64,000 nucleotides of DNA from Beta vulgaris subsp. vulgaris (taxonomy: Eukaryota > Streptophyta > Magnoliopsida > Caryophyllales > Amaranthaceae): NCBI RefSeq assembly GCF_026745355.1, contig NC_079202.1, forward strand, positions 53,920,709 through 53,984,708, given 5' to 3'. Shown in pieces: positions 1 to 10,200 of the stretch. A model generated the notes under the pieces. The model ran no database searches. It had not been told where the DNA came from and saw nothing but the letters and a program-made list of their open reading frames with translations. The position numbers and the translations under genes are program-made. How positions within the stretch are numbered: position 1 is the stretch's first letter; every line of letters starts with the position of its first letter.

Positions 1-152
1 GAACCATGCATGAAAGAAAATCAAAATATTATCATAGTGGAAGCGAGCATCATAATTAACTCATAATAGAGCTAGACATCAAAATTGTCAACATCATGCA
101 CACAAAGCAAAGTAGAACACATACCTCAGTAAAATCATTTTCCTTCATCATG

Positions 153-1337
153 TTATAACTCTTCTTTCTTCAAAGAGCCACATGCATTACACTCCATGAT
201 ATTAGGTGTATTATTATTTGAGGGTGGCAAAGGAGCCAAAGTGCCTCCACAATTTTCTTTATCACACACGAATCTCACAAAAAAATAGGCATGAGGAAAA
301 TCATCATCCCCTTCATGCTCAATCTCATTGTTCTCCACATCTGACGGCGACATCTCCTCATCCTCCTCTTCCATACTTTCATCCTCACCATCATCATCCT
401 CATCTGGCCATTTAGCTTCAATCTTGCATCGATCACAAAAACAAGAAAAACCATAATCATCCAACAACCTCTTCTGTCTTCCAGGATAACTTAGATTGAC
501 TGGAAAATAACTCAAGCAAATTTCTTGGCCTTCAGGAATATCATGTATCATTCGAATAATCATATCAGTGTTTCCCTCAGTTTCGGTATCAAGATAGTCA
601 AATCGGCATGCATTAGGCAGACAATCGTGGTTGAAGAATGAAGCGTTTGAATAAATAGCATAAGCTCTCACAGATCTTTCCCCATGTTCTGAAAAAGGCT
701 CCATGAGACCAAAGGAATTGCACCTGTCCTTTGATAGTAGAGCAGCAGTAATTTCCACTGATGGAGCAGATAATCCCTCAGGAAAAGGTAATGCTGAGAT
801 GATAGAGTGCAGAAAGATAGCAGCATCTGAATCCCTTTCTCCACCATGGGGTCCACCTCCATCAAGTGACATCAGTGTCTGGAAGAAGGGAGGATTAACC
901 ATAGCAAGATTCAATGCAGCTACCAAGTAACGAGCTTGGATCGGGCGATCTTCAGGTTGCTGGTCAACCAATAAGGGACAATTTCGTAAATAACTAAGAG
1001 ATTGACACACCCATGGTGTGTGTGTGAAACGAAGGGCCAAAGACTGGCATTTAGGGCTGCAATATATTGCATCATCGGGATGAGAGCACGAAGGACATGC
1101 CAATGTCCTATCTCCTGTGACCAAAAGCCTATAGCAATGACCACAATATCTAGAGTAAGAAAAGCCATCCCCTTGTCGTTTTAAAGGAAAAGCCGAGTAA
1201 GTTAGGATGGGAGAGTCTCGGAGGACAGTTTGTCCTCCTTTAAGTGGCTGAGATGCCACTAGACCCCTCCCTTTCCCTTCAATGTCCACCAATCTCAAAA
1301 ACGGTGATATCAGCGCATGATTATCAGCTACAGCCAT
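153..1337 (-). CDS. ASHR2: SET/MYND-domain lysine methyltransferase, ASHR2-like
   Basis: Uninterrupted 394-residue reading frame. I start it at the ATG at 1337; the frame runs two codons further up only to a TTG. A GKGRGLVA motif (about residues 22-29) opens the SET domain. The SET domain is split by a MYND-type zinc finger (Cys/His from about residue 65 to 111, including CGHC, CPSC, YCSPKC and a final HTPWVC). The catalytic part follows, with SNASFFNHDCLPNAC (about 230-244) and EICLSYF (about 272-278), then a post-SET CFCDRC (299-304). After that come a very acidic stretch (about 312-345) and a C-terminal Cys pair motif ending in CNAC. The order matches SMYD-type proteins, and length and layout fit plant ASHR2 (about 400 aa). 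The likely role is S-adenosylmethionine-dependent lysine methylation of histone or other protein; substrate unknown. A possible 3' UTR donor lies just after the stop, at 123-124. ASHR2 rather than another SMYD-like SDG protein is an inference. Confidence 0.88.
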   Translation of the reverse strand: MAVADNHALISPFLRLVDIEGKGRGLVASQPLKGGQTVLRDSPILTYSAFPLKRQGDGFSYSRYCGHCYRLLVTGDRTLACPSCSHPDDAIYCSPKCQSLALRFTHTPWVCQSLSYLRNCPLLVDQQPEDRPIQARYLVAALNLAMVNPPFFQTLMSLDGGGPHGGERDSDAAIFLHSIISALPFPEGLSAPSVEITAALLSKDRCNSFGLMEPFSEHGERSVRAYAIYSNASFFNHDCLPNACRFDYLDTETEGNTDMIIRMIHDIPEGQEICLSYFPVNLSYPGRQKRLLDDYGFSCFCDRCKIEAKWPDEDDDGEDESMEEEDEEMSPSDVENNEIEHEGDDDFPHAYFFVRFVCDKENCGGTLAPLPPSNNNTPNIMECNACGSLKKEEL

Positions 1338-1364
1338 GGGCAATGGAATACTGAGACTTCACTC

Positions 1365-2852
1365 CTGCAGAAAACAGATACACTTCTTTAGTTTATAAGA
1401 GCAATTAGCGTTTACAAGGCATTGTTGCAGATGGCAATTAAGCAGGGGTCTCCACAACCAACGCATATTGAGACTTGATACTTTTTGCATATTACTGACT
1501 TAAGAAACCAATTATCTTCTAAATATTCATGCTCATGTTCAACCTTTGCCAAATACTTCATCCGTTTCTTTCTAAATGCAAGAGTTTGATTTTTTCCCTA
1601 TTCATATACTAATCGTAACTGTCCTTTTATATAAAGAACAACAAACAAATATTAGTGTCTAAGAGGTTGAATATTGACTCAATGTATATTTTCAAAATAT
1701 CAACTTTTTATAAATTTCACCAGCAGATAATTAAAGATATTATACTATCTGCCAGAGTTGTGCATTGGATAGTGTGAGAACTGAGAAGTCACAATGTTGC
1801 AATTAGTACGAATTTTTATAGTTCCCAGTAGACATTACACAAGAGGTTAACAAATTTACTACCGGAAAGTCCTAAATCGACACCCCTAAAAGAACATCAA
1901 TTAAAAGTCTAGATCACCAGCAATTTAATCATCAAACAATTCATCTAGCTACTTCATACTCCCTCCGTCCCATAATATAAGTCCTGATTCTATTTTTACA
2001 CGGGAATTAAGGTAAAGTGGAATCTTGTTTTTTTTGGATAAAAATATTCATTTTTATTTGGAAACACTTACATTATTATATCTTTGTAACAAAAAATAAA
2101 AACTGAACATTAATGTTGCATGGTTTAATGTGTAGAGGAGTTTAATGGGGTAGAAGATTCCATTTTGTCATTAATTATAGTGTATTGGAAGCTGAAATTA
2201 TGAGGGCATTTTGAGAATAAATTATTTTCATGAGGGTATTTTGGATATAATTATTGATTGAAAATAGAAATAGGACTTATATTTTGGGACACCTTATAAG
2301 GAAACAGAACTTATACGGAGAGAGTAGTTCACTAACAAATTTGACATATAGCATTATTCATTACTATTCCTTACAATCAACAACAACATCATCAATTCTC
2401 TGAGAATTTTAACAAAGTGGCATTCTATTGTATTAAATTAGTCACATTACAAGTTCAAATCATGTTATCAACGTGACAGATAATCCGAATATTACACAAT
2501 CAACACGAAGATTAATTTCAGCAGCATACTTTCTAGTTTTTATACCATTACTATCAAATTAATCCGTCTGCTCATAAATAACCAAAACAAATCAACTCAA
2601 TTCACCCAACAATATAAATATGCAGAACGTGAAACTTCACTATAAAGTTTGTCTCTTTTTAATGTCACAACATTGAATTGAATTCTAAACTCGAAAACTA
2701 ATATAATCAAATTCAACATAGAAAGCAATAATTATTGATTAGCATGAAAATTCACCAAACAAACTTCAATTGACTCCCAAAACAATTAACTGAAGTGGTG
2801 ATGAATTTGTGTGTTTGTTGATTGTTAGAGAGAGATAGATAGAGTGATTCAC
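1365..2852 (-). other. inferred 5' UTR intron of the ASHR2-like gene
   Basis: On the minus strand a strong acceptor (TTTTCTGCAG) sits about 28 bases before the start codon. A donor (ATAG then GTGAATC) is at 2852, preceded by a pyrimidine-rich stretch at 2853-2940 that could be the first, noncoding exon. The interval between them has no convincing coding frame and contains a Stowaway MITE. Inference from splice signals only. Confidence 0.45.
1959..2324. mobile_element. Stowaway MITE (Tc1/mariner type)
   Basis: Starts CTCCCTCCGTCCC after a TA and ends with the degenerate complement ACGGAGAGAG before a TA. Subterminal sequence is also inverted (ATAATATAAGTCCT against AGGACTTATATTTTG). The 366-bp length, TA target duplication and CTCCCTCCGT terminus are characteristic of Stowaway. 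It lies in the inferred 5' UTR intron of the ASHR2-like gene. Confidence 0.85.
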
Positions 2853-2940
2853 CTATGATTTGCTGAAAGTTGAAGTTGTAACAGAGGAGAGAGATTGATG
2901 CGGCGTAGTAGTTGAAATACAAAGAGACTTCACTCACTCT

Positions 2941-3234
2941 GTCTTTATTTATGTCTTCTATGATCTACAGACTCCTATTCTATTTCGGTTAGAATTTACT
3001 AAATACAAAGGCACACCCTCCTCCAGAAGCCCAACTAGTTTAGGTCTCCAAAACTAAAGCTACAACTACAAGTCTACAACTACAACCTCGTATCGTTTTG
3101 GCTCATAAGGGTAAATATTAAATAGTACAAGTGTAATCTTATATCGTTTTGGCATAGAAGGGTAAATATTAAATAATAGCAGCGATAAATGGATAGTTCA
3201 GATTAGATTCAATTTAAGTTAGAGTCGGGTGATA
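2941..3234. other. intergenic, AT-rich, short direct repeat
   Basis: No gene seen. Two imperfect direct copies of a roughly 35-bp segment (core TATCGTTTTGGC, then AAGGGTAAATATTAAATA) occur around 3090 and 3145. This is the likely promoter side of the minus-strand ASHR2-like gene, but I see no clear core element. Confidence 0.4.
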
Positions 3235-3243
3235 TTAATTAAT

Positions 3244-4177
3244 GAGTTCGTATTGTGTCGGACTCGTCCAACATAATATTCTCGTCGGACCACTTTATTT
3301 AGAAGCACTTGTGCTCCAGTTAGACGCACTTGGATTTCAGTTGGTCTTTATTTTTTTCAGGTAGTCTTCATTTTTTTTCAGTTGGTTTCAATTTTTTTTC
3401 AGTTAGTCTTCATTTTTTTTCAGGTAGTCTTCAAATTTTTTTCAGTTGGTTTCAATTTTTTTCAGTTGGTTTCAATTTTTTTCAGTTGATTTCAATTTTT
3501 TTTCAGTTGGTCCGTTATTTCTTTCAGTTGGCCCATTATTTGCTTCAGTTGGTCCATTATTTGTTTCAGTTGGTCTATTATTTCTTTCAGTTGGTACACA
3601 TATTACGGAACAAAGTCCAACTGAAACAAAACAATAACTAACTAAAACATATTAAACACCAACTGAAATAACAACAAAAACTAACTGAAACACTAACAAA
3701 GCACCAACTGAAACAAAACAAAACCCAACTGAAACAAAACAATACCTAACTGAAAAATATCAATACCCAACTGAAAAAAGTCAAAGCCCAACTGAAAATG
3801 AAATTCAAACAATAAACAAAAGAAATGAAAGAAACAACACCACCACAACTTATTTACATGATAATATATTACATGGTTCGTATTCACTGAGCGTCTCTCT
3901 CATTCTCCTTATTTTTTCATCTTCAATTATTTCCAAATCCATGATTTTCGTATTTCTCGAAGGCACCTATGGTAAGTGTGCTAATTTCAATGCACTCTTC
4001 ATCCAAGTTTACCTTCGAATATCAAATTTCTTGAAAACAGATTGCCGGATTCACCGGAAATGCAGATAGTTGATCCACCGGAAAAATTTGAGTTTGATGT
4101 TTAGCGCATCATTGAGAGAGAGGAGTGGTTGTCCGACCAAATGTATTGTGTCAGACGGTCTGACACAATACTTTCAC
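3244..4177. mobile_element. Mutator-like inverted-repeat element
   Basis: Bounded by a 9-bp direct repeat TTAATTAAT (3235-3243 and 4178-4186). Terminal inverted repeats of about 55-60 bp share GTATTGTGTC, GAC and GTCGGAC blocks. The 9-bp target duplication and long inverted ends fit a non-autonomous Mutator-like element. No transposase is seen. The target duplication is AT-rich and self-complementary, so the exact ends could shift by a base or two. Confidence 0.7.
3319..3800. repeat. head-to-head minisatellite inside the Mutator-like element
   Basis: About 13 units containing TTTCAGTTGGT, spaced about 20-25 bp apart, fill 3319-3600. From about 3608 to 3800 the complementary unit (CCAACTGAAA) repeats about eight times in the opposite sense. 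The whole can fold into one long imperfect hairpin. Phe/Gln-rich open frames across it are repeat artefacts. Confidence 0.8.
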
Positions 4178-4770
4178 TTAATTAATTATAAAAGTGGCAA
4201 ATATGTTATTTTTATTGAGTTTGATTTGAGTTAATTAAATTTGGATTGGAGGATAAAGTATAGAGCTATTTACCTTAGTTTTTAATTGGATTCATCATTT
4301 TTCATAAATAGATTTGAGTCAAATTACCCCCTTTTTTAATTTGGATTTGAGTCAAATTACCCCTTTTTTTTTTTTTTACTTGCTACATTTTTCATAAATA
4401 GATTTCTCTTTTTACTTGCTACATTGCTTTATTTCGTAACCATGTACCGATATCCTCCATTATTTTTGCCATCTACCTCTAATTCTCATATATTCATCAT
4501 TTTTCCATAAAATTATGGTTCCCACCACACCTTTTTTTTCATTTCCTAAATATTTATGCTCTCAACGATGTAGCAAGTAATTAAGGACAAAAAAATTACT
4601 TTTTACTTCAGTTTGAGTTGGTCAATATCGCTTCAAGTCCAAATCAGGTTTTCTAAGTTCAAGTATAACCTACGTTTGTTTTAGATAATTAGGTTTGATT
4701 AATTATTTTTGTCACATCTAATATAAGTTATTTAATTTGACCTTGGTTTTATACCAACCATCTCCATATA

Positions 4771-4979
4771 CTTCCTCCGTTTCTTTTTACTCGCTACACT
4801 TCTCATTACACGGACTCTTAGGCAATTTTTGGAGAAGAGAGAGGTAGAGAGTAAAAAGAAAAGGGACCCATGTGGGAGGAGAGAGATAGAGAGAGTTTAT
4901 TGCCCAAAAAAGAAGTGTAGCAAGTAATGCGAAACTTCCCATAATAGAAAGTGTAGCGAGTAAAAAGAAACGGAGGAAG
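4771..4979. mobile_element. Stowaway MITE with long inverted repeats
   Basis: Flanked by TA on both sides. The termini CTTCCTCCGTTTCTTTTTAC and its complement GTAAAAAGAAACGGAGGAAG match exactly, and pairing continues through CTCGCTACAC. Length 209 bp. The ends match those of the mariner-like element at 16990-19575, a possible source of mobilising transposase. Confidence 0.9.
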
Positions 4980-5055
4980 TATGTGTTCAATATCTAAGTT
5001 TATTTCTTATAAAAAATTATTTAATCGAAGTCATCATCTATTTAGAAGTCATATA

Positions 5056-5779
5056 TAGAGATGGGCATGGGCCGGATCTGGGGAGGGTCCAACTAGACTC
5101 AGACCCGTATTTTTTATTTGGACCCAGACCCGCCCCAGACCCACAGGGTCTATAAATTTTGGACCCTTACCCAGACCCAATGGGTCTGGCGGGTCTTGGG
5201 TCCAAAATGGGTCCAAGATGGGTCTCAAGTATATTTTGATTTTCTATTTATTTTTTACTTTAAGATTTTTTACGAACATTTTCTTTAGTAATTAAATGAT
5301 ATGAGACCAAAATAGTAGTTTAATTCTTCCACAAAATATCCCAAATAAAACAACCACAACAATGTAATACCAAAATGTCACAACTCACAATTGGTCTATA
5401 ATAAGTTTAAGTTACTCAAATTCATAATAATAATAATTTTTTTTTAAAAAAGTCGAACTAGGGATTCGAAGTTCGAAGTGAAGCAAATAGAAACAGGAAG
5501 GTCGAAATTCGAAGTGATCGTCTCTGGCTTGTGTGTATATTTAGGGTAAAATTAATTTTTATATATTTTTTTATTTTTTTATATGTTAAAAAAATACACT
5601 GGGTCTCTGGGCCGAGTCTGGGTCTAGAATTCTCAGACCCGAACCCAGACCCGTTTTCAGACACTCAGACCCAGATCCGACTCGGACCCAATGGGTCTCA
5701 AAATTTTAGACCCAGACCCTTAAAAATAAATCGGGTCCAACCGAATCTGGGTCGGGTCCTGGACCCATACCCATCCCTA
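5056..5779. mobile_element. non-autonomous hAT element, GGGTCT-rich arms
   Basis: An 8-bp direct repeat GTCATATA (5048-5055 and 5780-5787) flanks ends TAGAGATGGGCATGGG and CCCATACCCATCCCTA. The arms consist of degenerate GGGTCT/AGACCC motifs and the centre is AT-rich. The 8-bp duplication and TAGRGATGGGCA terminus indicate a hAT. The same family recurs at 11709-12415 and enters the window's right edge at 63936. Confidence 0.85.
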
Positions 5780-6231
5780 GTCATATATATGACATCTTAT
5801 AAAGTCGTCGAGTTTATTTTAAAAAAGGTCATTAGTCTTATATTATGACTTTAGGAGTTAGTTACTCGTACGTCGTACCATATGTCATCTTATAAAGTTA
5901 CTCGTACCATATGTCATCTTGTAAAGTTGTCGAGTCTATTTCTCGTTTGCTAAATTACGTCTTAGAATATCCTAGTAATGCCCTAATACGTATAATATAT
6001 CGCAAATTCAGATTTTCTAATTTTAGATTTTAGATTTTTCCCCCTTTTTCATTCACTTTCCCTCTCAAGTCCCATCTTCTTCCTTATACCCACTGGACAA
6101 ACCACCACTGCCGCACCATCGCTACACTGCTACTGGCGTCACTACCACCGCCATACCCCACCACACCATCACCAATCTTCTTCTCTCTCCTCTGTTTTCT
6201 TAATTTATAGCGATTTTTTTTAAAAAAAGAA

Positions 6232-6290
6232 GGGAGGCGTGCACCATGGACTCCCCATCGGTGGTGGGGCTTCCATGGTGGACGCCTCCC
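6232..6290. repeat. GC-rich perfect-stem hairpin
   Basis: GGGAGGCGT, CACCATGGA on one side pairs with TCCATGGTG, ACGCCTCCC on the other, around a short loop. A-run and T-run sequence outside extends the stem. It could fold in RNA as well as DNA, but nothing shows that it is transcribed. Confidence 0.6.
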
Positions 6291-6320
6291 TTTTTTTTTT
6301 AAAAAATAAAATAAAAAAAA

Positions 6321-6370
6321 GCGTCCATGGTAGGCGCCTTACTGTATGGTGGAGCGCCTGCCATGGACGC
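6321..6370. repeat. second GC-rich hairpin, related to the first
   Basis: GCGTCCATGG, TAGGCGC pairs with GCGCCT, GCCATGGACGC. It shares the GGCGTCCATGG core with the hairpin 40 bp upstream, so the two look like related inverted-repeat units. Confidence 0.55.
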
Positions 6371-6409
6371 CTCTGTATAATTTTTTTTTTTTTAAAATCA
6401 GTCTCCTCT

Positions 6410-6690
6410 AGTGTGCCGGTGGTGGTGATACGTGATGGTGGTGGTGATGCGTGATGTTGGTGGTGGTACAACGGCGGAGACAAACGTTTTGGTGTGCCGG
6501 TGGTGTGGCGGCGCCGGTGGTGGCGTGGAAGAAGGGAATGGGAAGTGAGTGAAGGGGAGAAAGAAAATGAAGTTGTATTATATGAATCTTCAATGAACTG
6601 GTGGTGGTGGCGGCGGTGTGGGTGTGGTGTTGGTGGCAGCGGTGTTGGTGTGGTGTTGGTGGTGGCAGTGTTGGTGGTGGTGGCAGTGAT
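6410..6690. repeat. GGT/GTGGTG-rich low-complexity tract
   Basis: Dense, imperfect GGTGGT and GTGGTG runs on the plus strand. Trp/Gly/Val-rich and His/Thr-rich open frames here on the two strands are by-products of the composition. No gene seen between 5780 and 7208 otherwise. Confidence 0.6.
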
Positions 6691-7208
6691 GGTGAAGGGA
6701 AAGGGGAGGGGAAGGAAAGAAGAGAGAAAAAAATGGAGGTATAAATATACAGTATAAAAATACTATATTTAGGGCGTTAGTAGGATATATTAGGTCGTCA
6801 AATAGCAAAATCCGTTTATTTTAGATTGGATATTAATCTTTGTTATGACTTAGAGCCTATAGGGTGCATTTTGTTGGGTTGATTTGGCTCGGGTCTATTT
6901 GACAACTCTAATTAGCCCACCAGGCCACCACACCTTCATTACCAAAGTCGTTGAGAGAGTTAAAAACTTAAAATCACTCTTCTTCTTCGTCCTCTATCTC
7001 TCTCTCGTATCTGGGTTAGGTAAGTAACAAAGTTTAATCCTTTTCAATTAGTAGTATTATATATCTTTGAATTCCTCAAAAGATCAACATACCCATTTAA
7101 ATATAATCTTCTTAATGAACTAGAAATATGTCTGATTTCGTGATTTTTCTTCTTTGATCAGAAGTGAATTGAGGGCAAGTTTTAATTTTGGTTTGGAGGA
7201 GAGAGAAA

Positions 7209-10200
7209 ATGCAGTTTTTTGGTGCAACAGAGATAAACCCATCACCACCAGCAGTTACAGCAGCTGGAAACAATGCACACATGATATATATATTCAATCG
7301 AAATGGGGTTTGTTTGCTTTACAGGGAATGGAATCGCTCACTTCGCACTTTGAATGTTCAACAAGATCAAAAACTCATGTTTGGTTTACTTTTTTCCCTT
7401 AAATCTCTCACTGCAAAAATGGATCCTGTTAGGTTATAATTTTCTCCTTTTTTATGGAATTTTAATTATGGGTTTTCATTGAAATTGTTGATTTTGTGGA
7501 ATTTGATTGATTAGAAAACTACCCAGATGAGTAATTTAGGTTTCTTTTGTTAAAAGGAATTGTTTTTGGTGGGTGAATTGTTACATTTTGTTATTGTGAT
7601 GTTTGCACAATGTGGAGAAGTTTTGGATCACTAACATTTGGATTGAACATGTTTTTAGTTTTGTTTGAATGATATATGTTTGGTTTTATAGTTGCATTTT
7701 GATAGATGGGATTATATTTGGAATATTAATGCTTGAAATTTGTAATTGTTTGAACAGTGCTGAAAAGGTTAACCTTGGGGTGCCTCAATTGCCTGGTCAA
7801 GGGTGTTCTTTTCACAGTTTCCGCACCAATACGTACAAGCTTAGTTTCATGGAAACTCCATCAGGAATAAAGGTAAATCGGAATGGTTCCGTCAACAATT
7901 GTGGAAATACATATTTTGGTTATATTCCATGGATGTTAGATGGTTGTTCTTTCTACAAGATAAATTTGTTCTGTGTCTTTCATTATATATTGTTATAACC
8001 CCCCATGTATATCTTTTTATGGCTCTTTTTTTAGTAGCTTTTGCTATCAGTAGTTTGGGAGGGTTCGACTTCTTAGCGGGTTTGGGTTCTAAAGTTTAGG
8101 AGTTTTATCTTGATCCCATGGTGCCAAAGATTTAATCTTAATACTGCTGCATGTTCTGCGCTAATAGTTAGCAAACAGTCATCTTCATTAATGCAGATGG
8201 ACCATGCTATTCCAATCCACATACTGTCCTTAAAAGTATATGTAACTGTTTGGTTTCTTGGCCTTCTTGCTTTTTTGATTAACATATTTAGAGTAGCCAT
8301 TGCCTATTGGTTTTGTAAATTTAGGGAAGTTCTCTAGAAATTGAAGTTATGATTCTAATTTTGCCAATAGAAGTATAGGATTGAAATAAAAAAGAAAATG
8401 ACATGACGCAAATGTACACTAGTGTTAAGACGGGGGACTTGCATGGATGTAAGCTGTAATTTTGCAGTTAGAAATAATTAACCATGATTGTCAGATCAGA
8501 AGTCTGAACTTCATCTCAAACTCTTTAAAGAGAACAAAATCTTGAGTTGCTTAATTAAGGAAGAATTGATCCTCAAAGTTGTTTTCAGTGCATTAAAAAC
8601 ACCTTTGACCTTAAATTACATCTTCTTGCAACTGTTCTGTGATCCTAGATTCCTAGTTTTCTTTTATGGCAAGTTTCAGACTCCTTGTTCATCCATTTTC
8701 TTGCCTTTTTTATTCAATTTTTGCTTACTGTTACCCAAGTGTTACTCCCCTGCCGCCTAAGGTGGACGGAGAGAGTGATATCTGCATGCAACATTATCCG
8801 TGCTATTATGGAGATGTTATTACTTATTTCGCTGTCTTCTTTACTAGAAAGGCATAAATAGGCTTGCTGATTGATCAGAATTGAAAGCTAAGGACATCTG
8901 CACATCCATTCTTATAGATTTTGATTTCCTCCTAAGATGATGCTTTTAATATGTCTACCTTATTTTGAGGACCTCTGCCTATCTCTTTGAACTTCGGGGA
9001 GTCTTGTATCTATATCCATATTATGCACTGTCTTTGATGTGTGTTTTTTGAATTATTGTTCTTATATTGGTACTGATTCCTATGCATTTCATCTCTATTT
9101 GGGCAGCTTATATTGGTCACTCATCCTAGGACTGGTGATCTACGAGAATCACTGAAGTATATTTACAATTTGTATGTTGAGTACGTTGTCAAAAATCCAC
9201 TCTATACTCCTGGAACTCCTATCAAGTGAGTGATTTACATTTTACATCACAGATTGAGTTATTGTTTTGGCTAGCTTTTCCTGAATAAATTTATCTGCTT
9301 TCCAAAACTTTTTCTCTAATTTTTAGTGCTCTTTATCCCTTAGCCTATAATGAGCTTTCGTGCTATTAAGACATACTGAATAAATTTGTCTGCTTTGTGA
9401 ATATATATTAACTTGTTTAAAATGGCAAGATTGGTTTCATTATGCTACTTTGCTACGATGCTTTACGTAATGATATATACACTTGCGTTTTGAAATCGAC
9501 GTTGACATACTTTTAGCTAGTGAATAAATTAAGACATCAATTATATCAGGTATCTTGTAAGCTCTTTACCCATCAAGGTAACCTTTTGTATCTGGTACTT
9601 CATCCGCTACTTTTGATAGATCTCGGGTAGACCTACTTCCTCCTTAAAAAGCCTCTATATTCTGATCTAAAAGAGTTCCTTTTTAGGCTTTAAATTACTT
9701 TCAGCCCTTGTTGGTTCAGCTGTAGGGAAAGGAAACATAAAGGATGCAATTAAGGTAGAGGAACGGGCACAATTTAAGCCATTCCATTCCTTTGTTTGGC
9801 TCACTGTAATCTTGAAGGAAAGGCCATGGGCTGATTTAATGCTAAAACAGATTGGACTCACATCTTAGCAAAATGTAACTCAATTATCATCGTAATTAAC
9901 TTTTCCAGATGTTTGATCATAAAAAAAGAGACAGTTATAGACATAAAACTCACCAAAATGAAGTTGGTTACCCAGCAACAATTCTGAACGCTACCAATTG
10001 AATTAACACAATCTGAAGCTGTAATTTGCAGATCGAACAGCAGCACAAAGTAGGGAGAGAGATGTGAGAAAGAGAGCAGCGAGATGGAGGGAGAGTTGTG
10101 AGATGGGGAGAGAGAGAGAGATAGTAGTGTGAAATGGGAGAGAGAGGAGGTTGTGTCTTTTAAGTTTTAATTGGTTAGAGGAGGGTAACCTCTATGTTTC

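Noticed and set aside
3330..3641. Phe-rich 103-residue frame
   Set aside because: Produced by the TTTCAGTTGG minisatellite.
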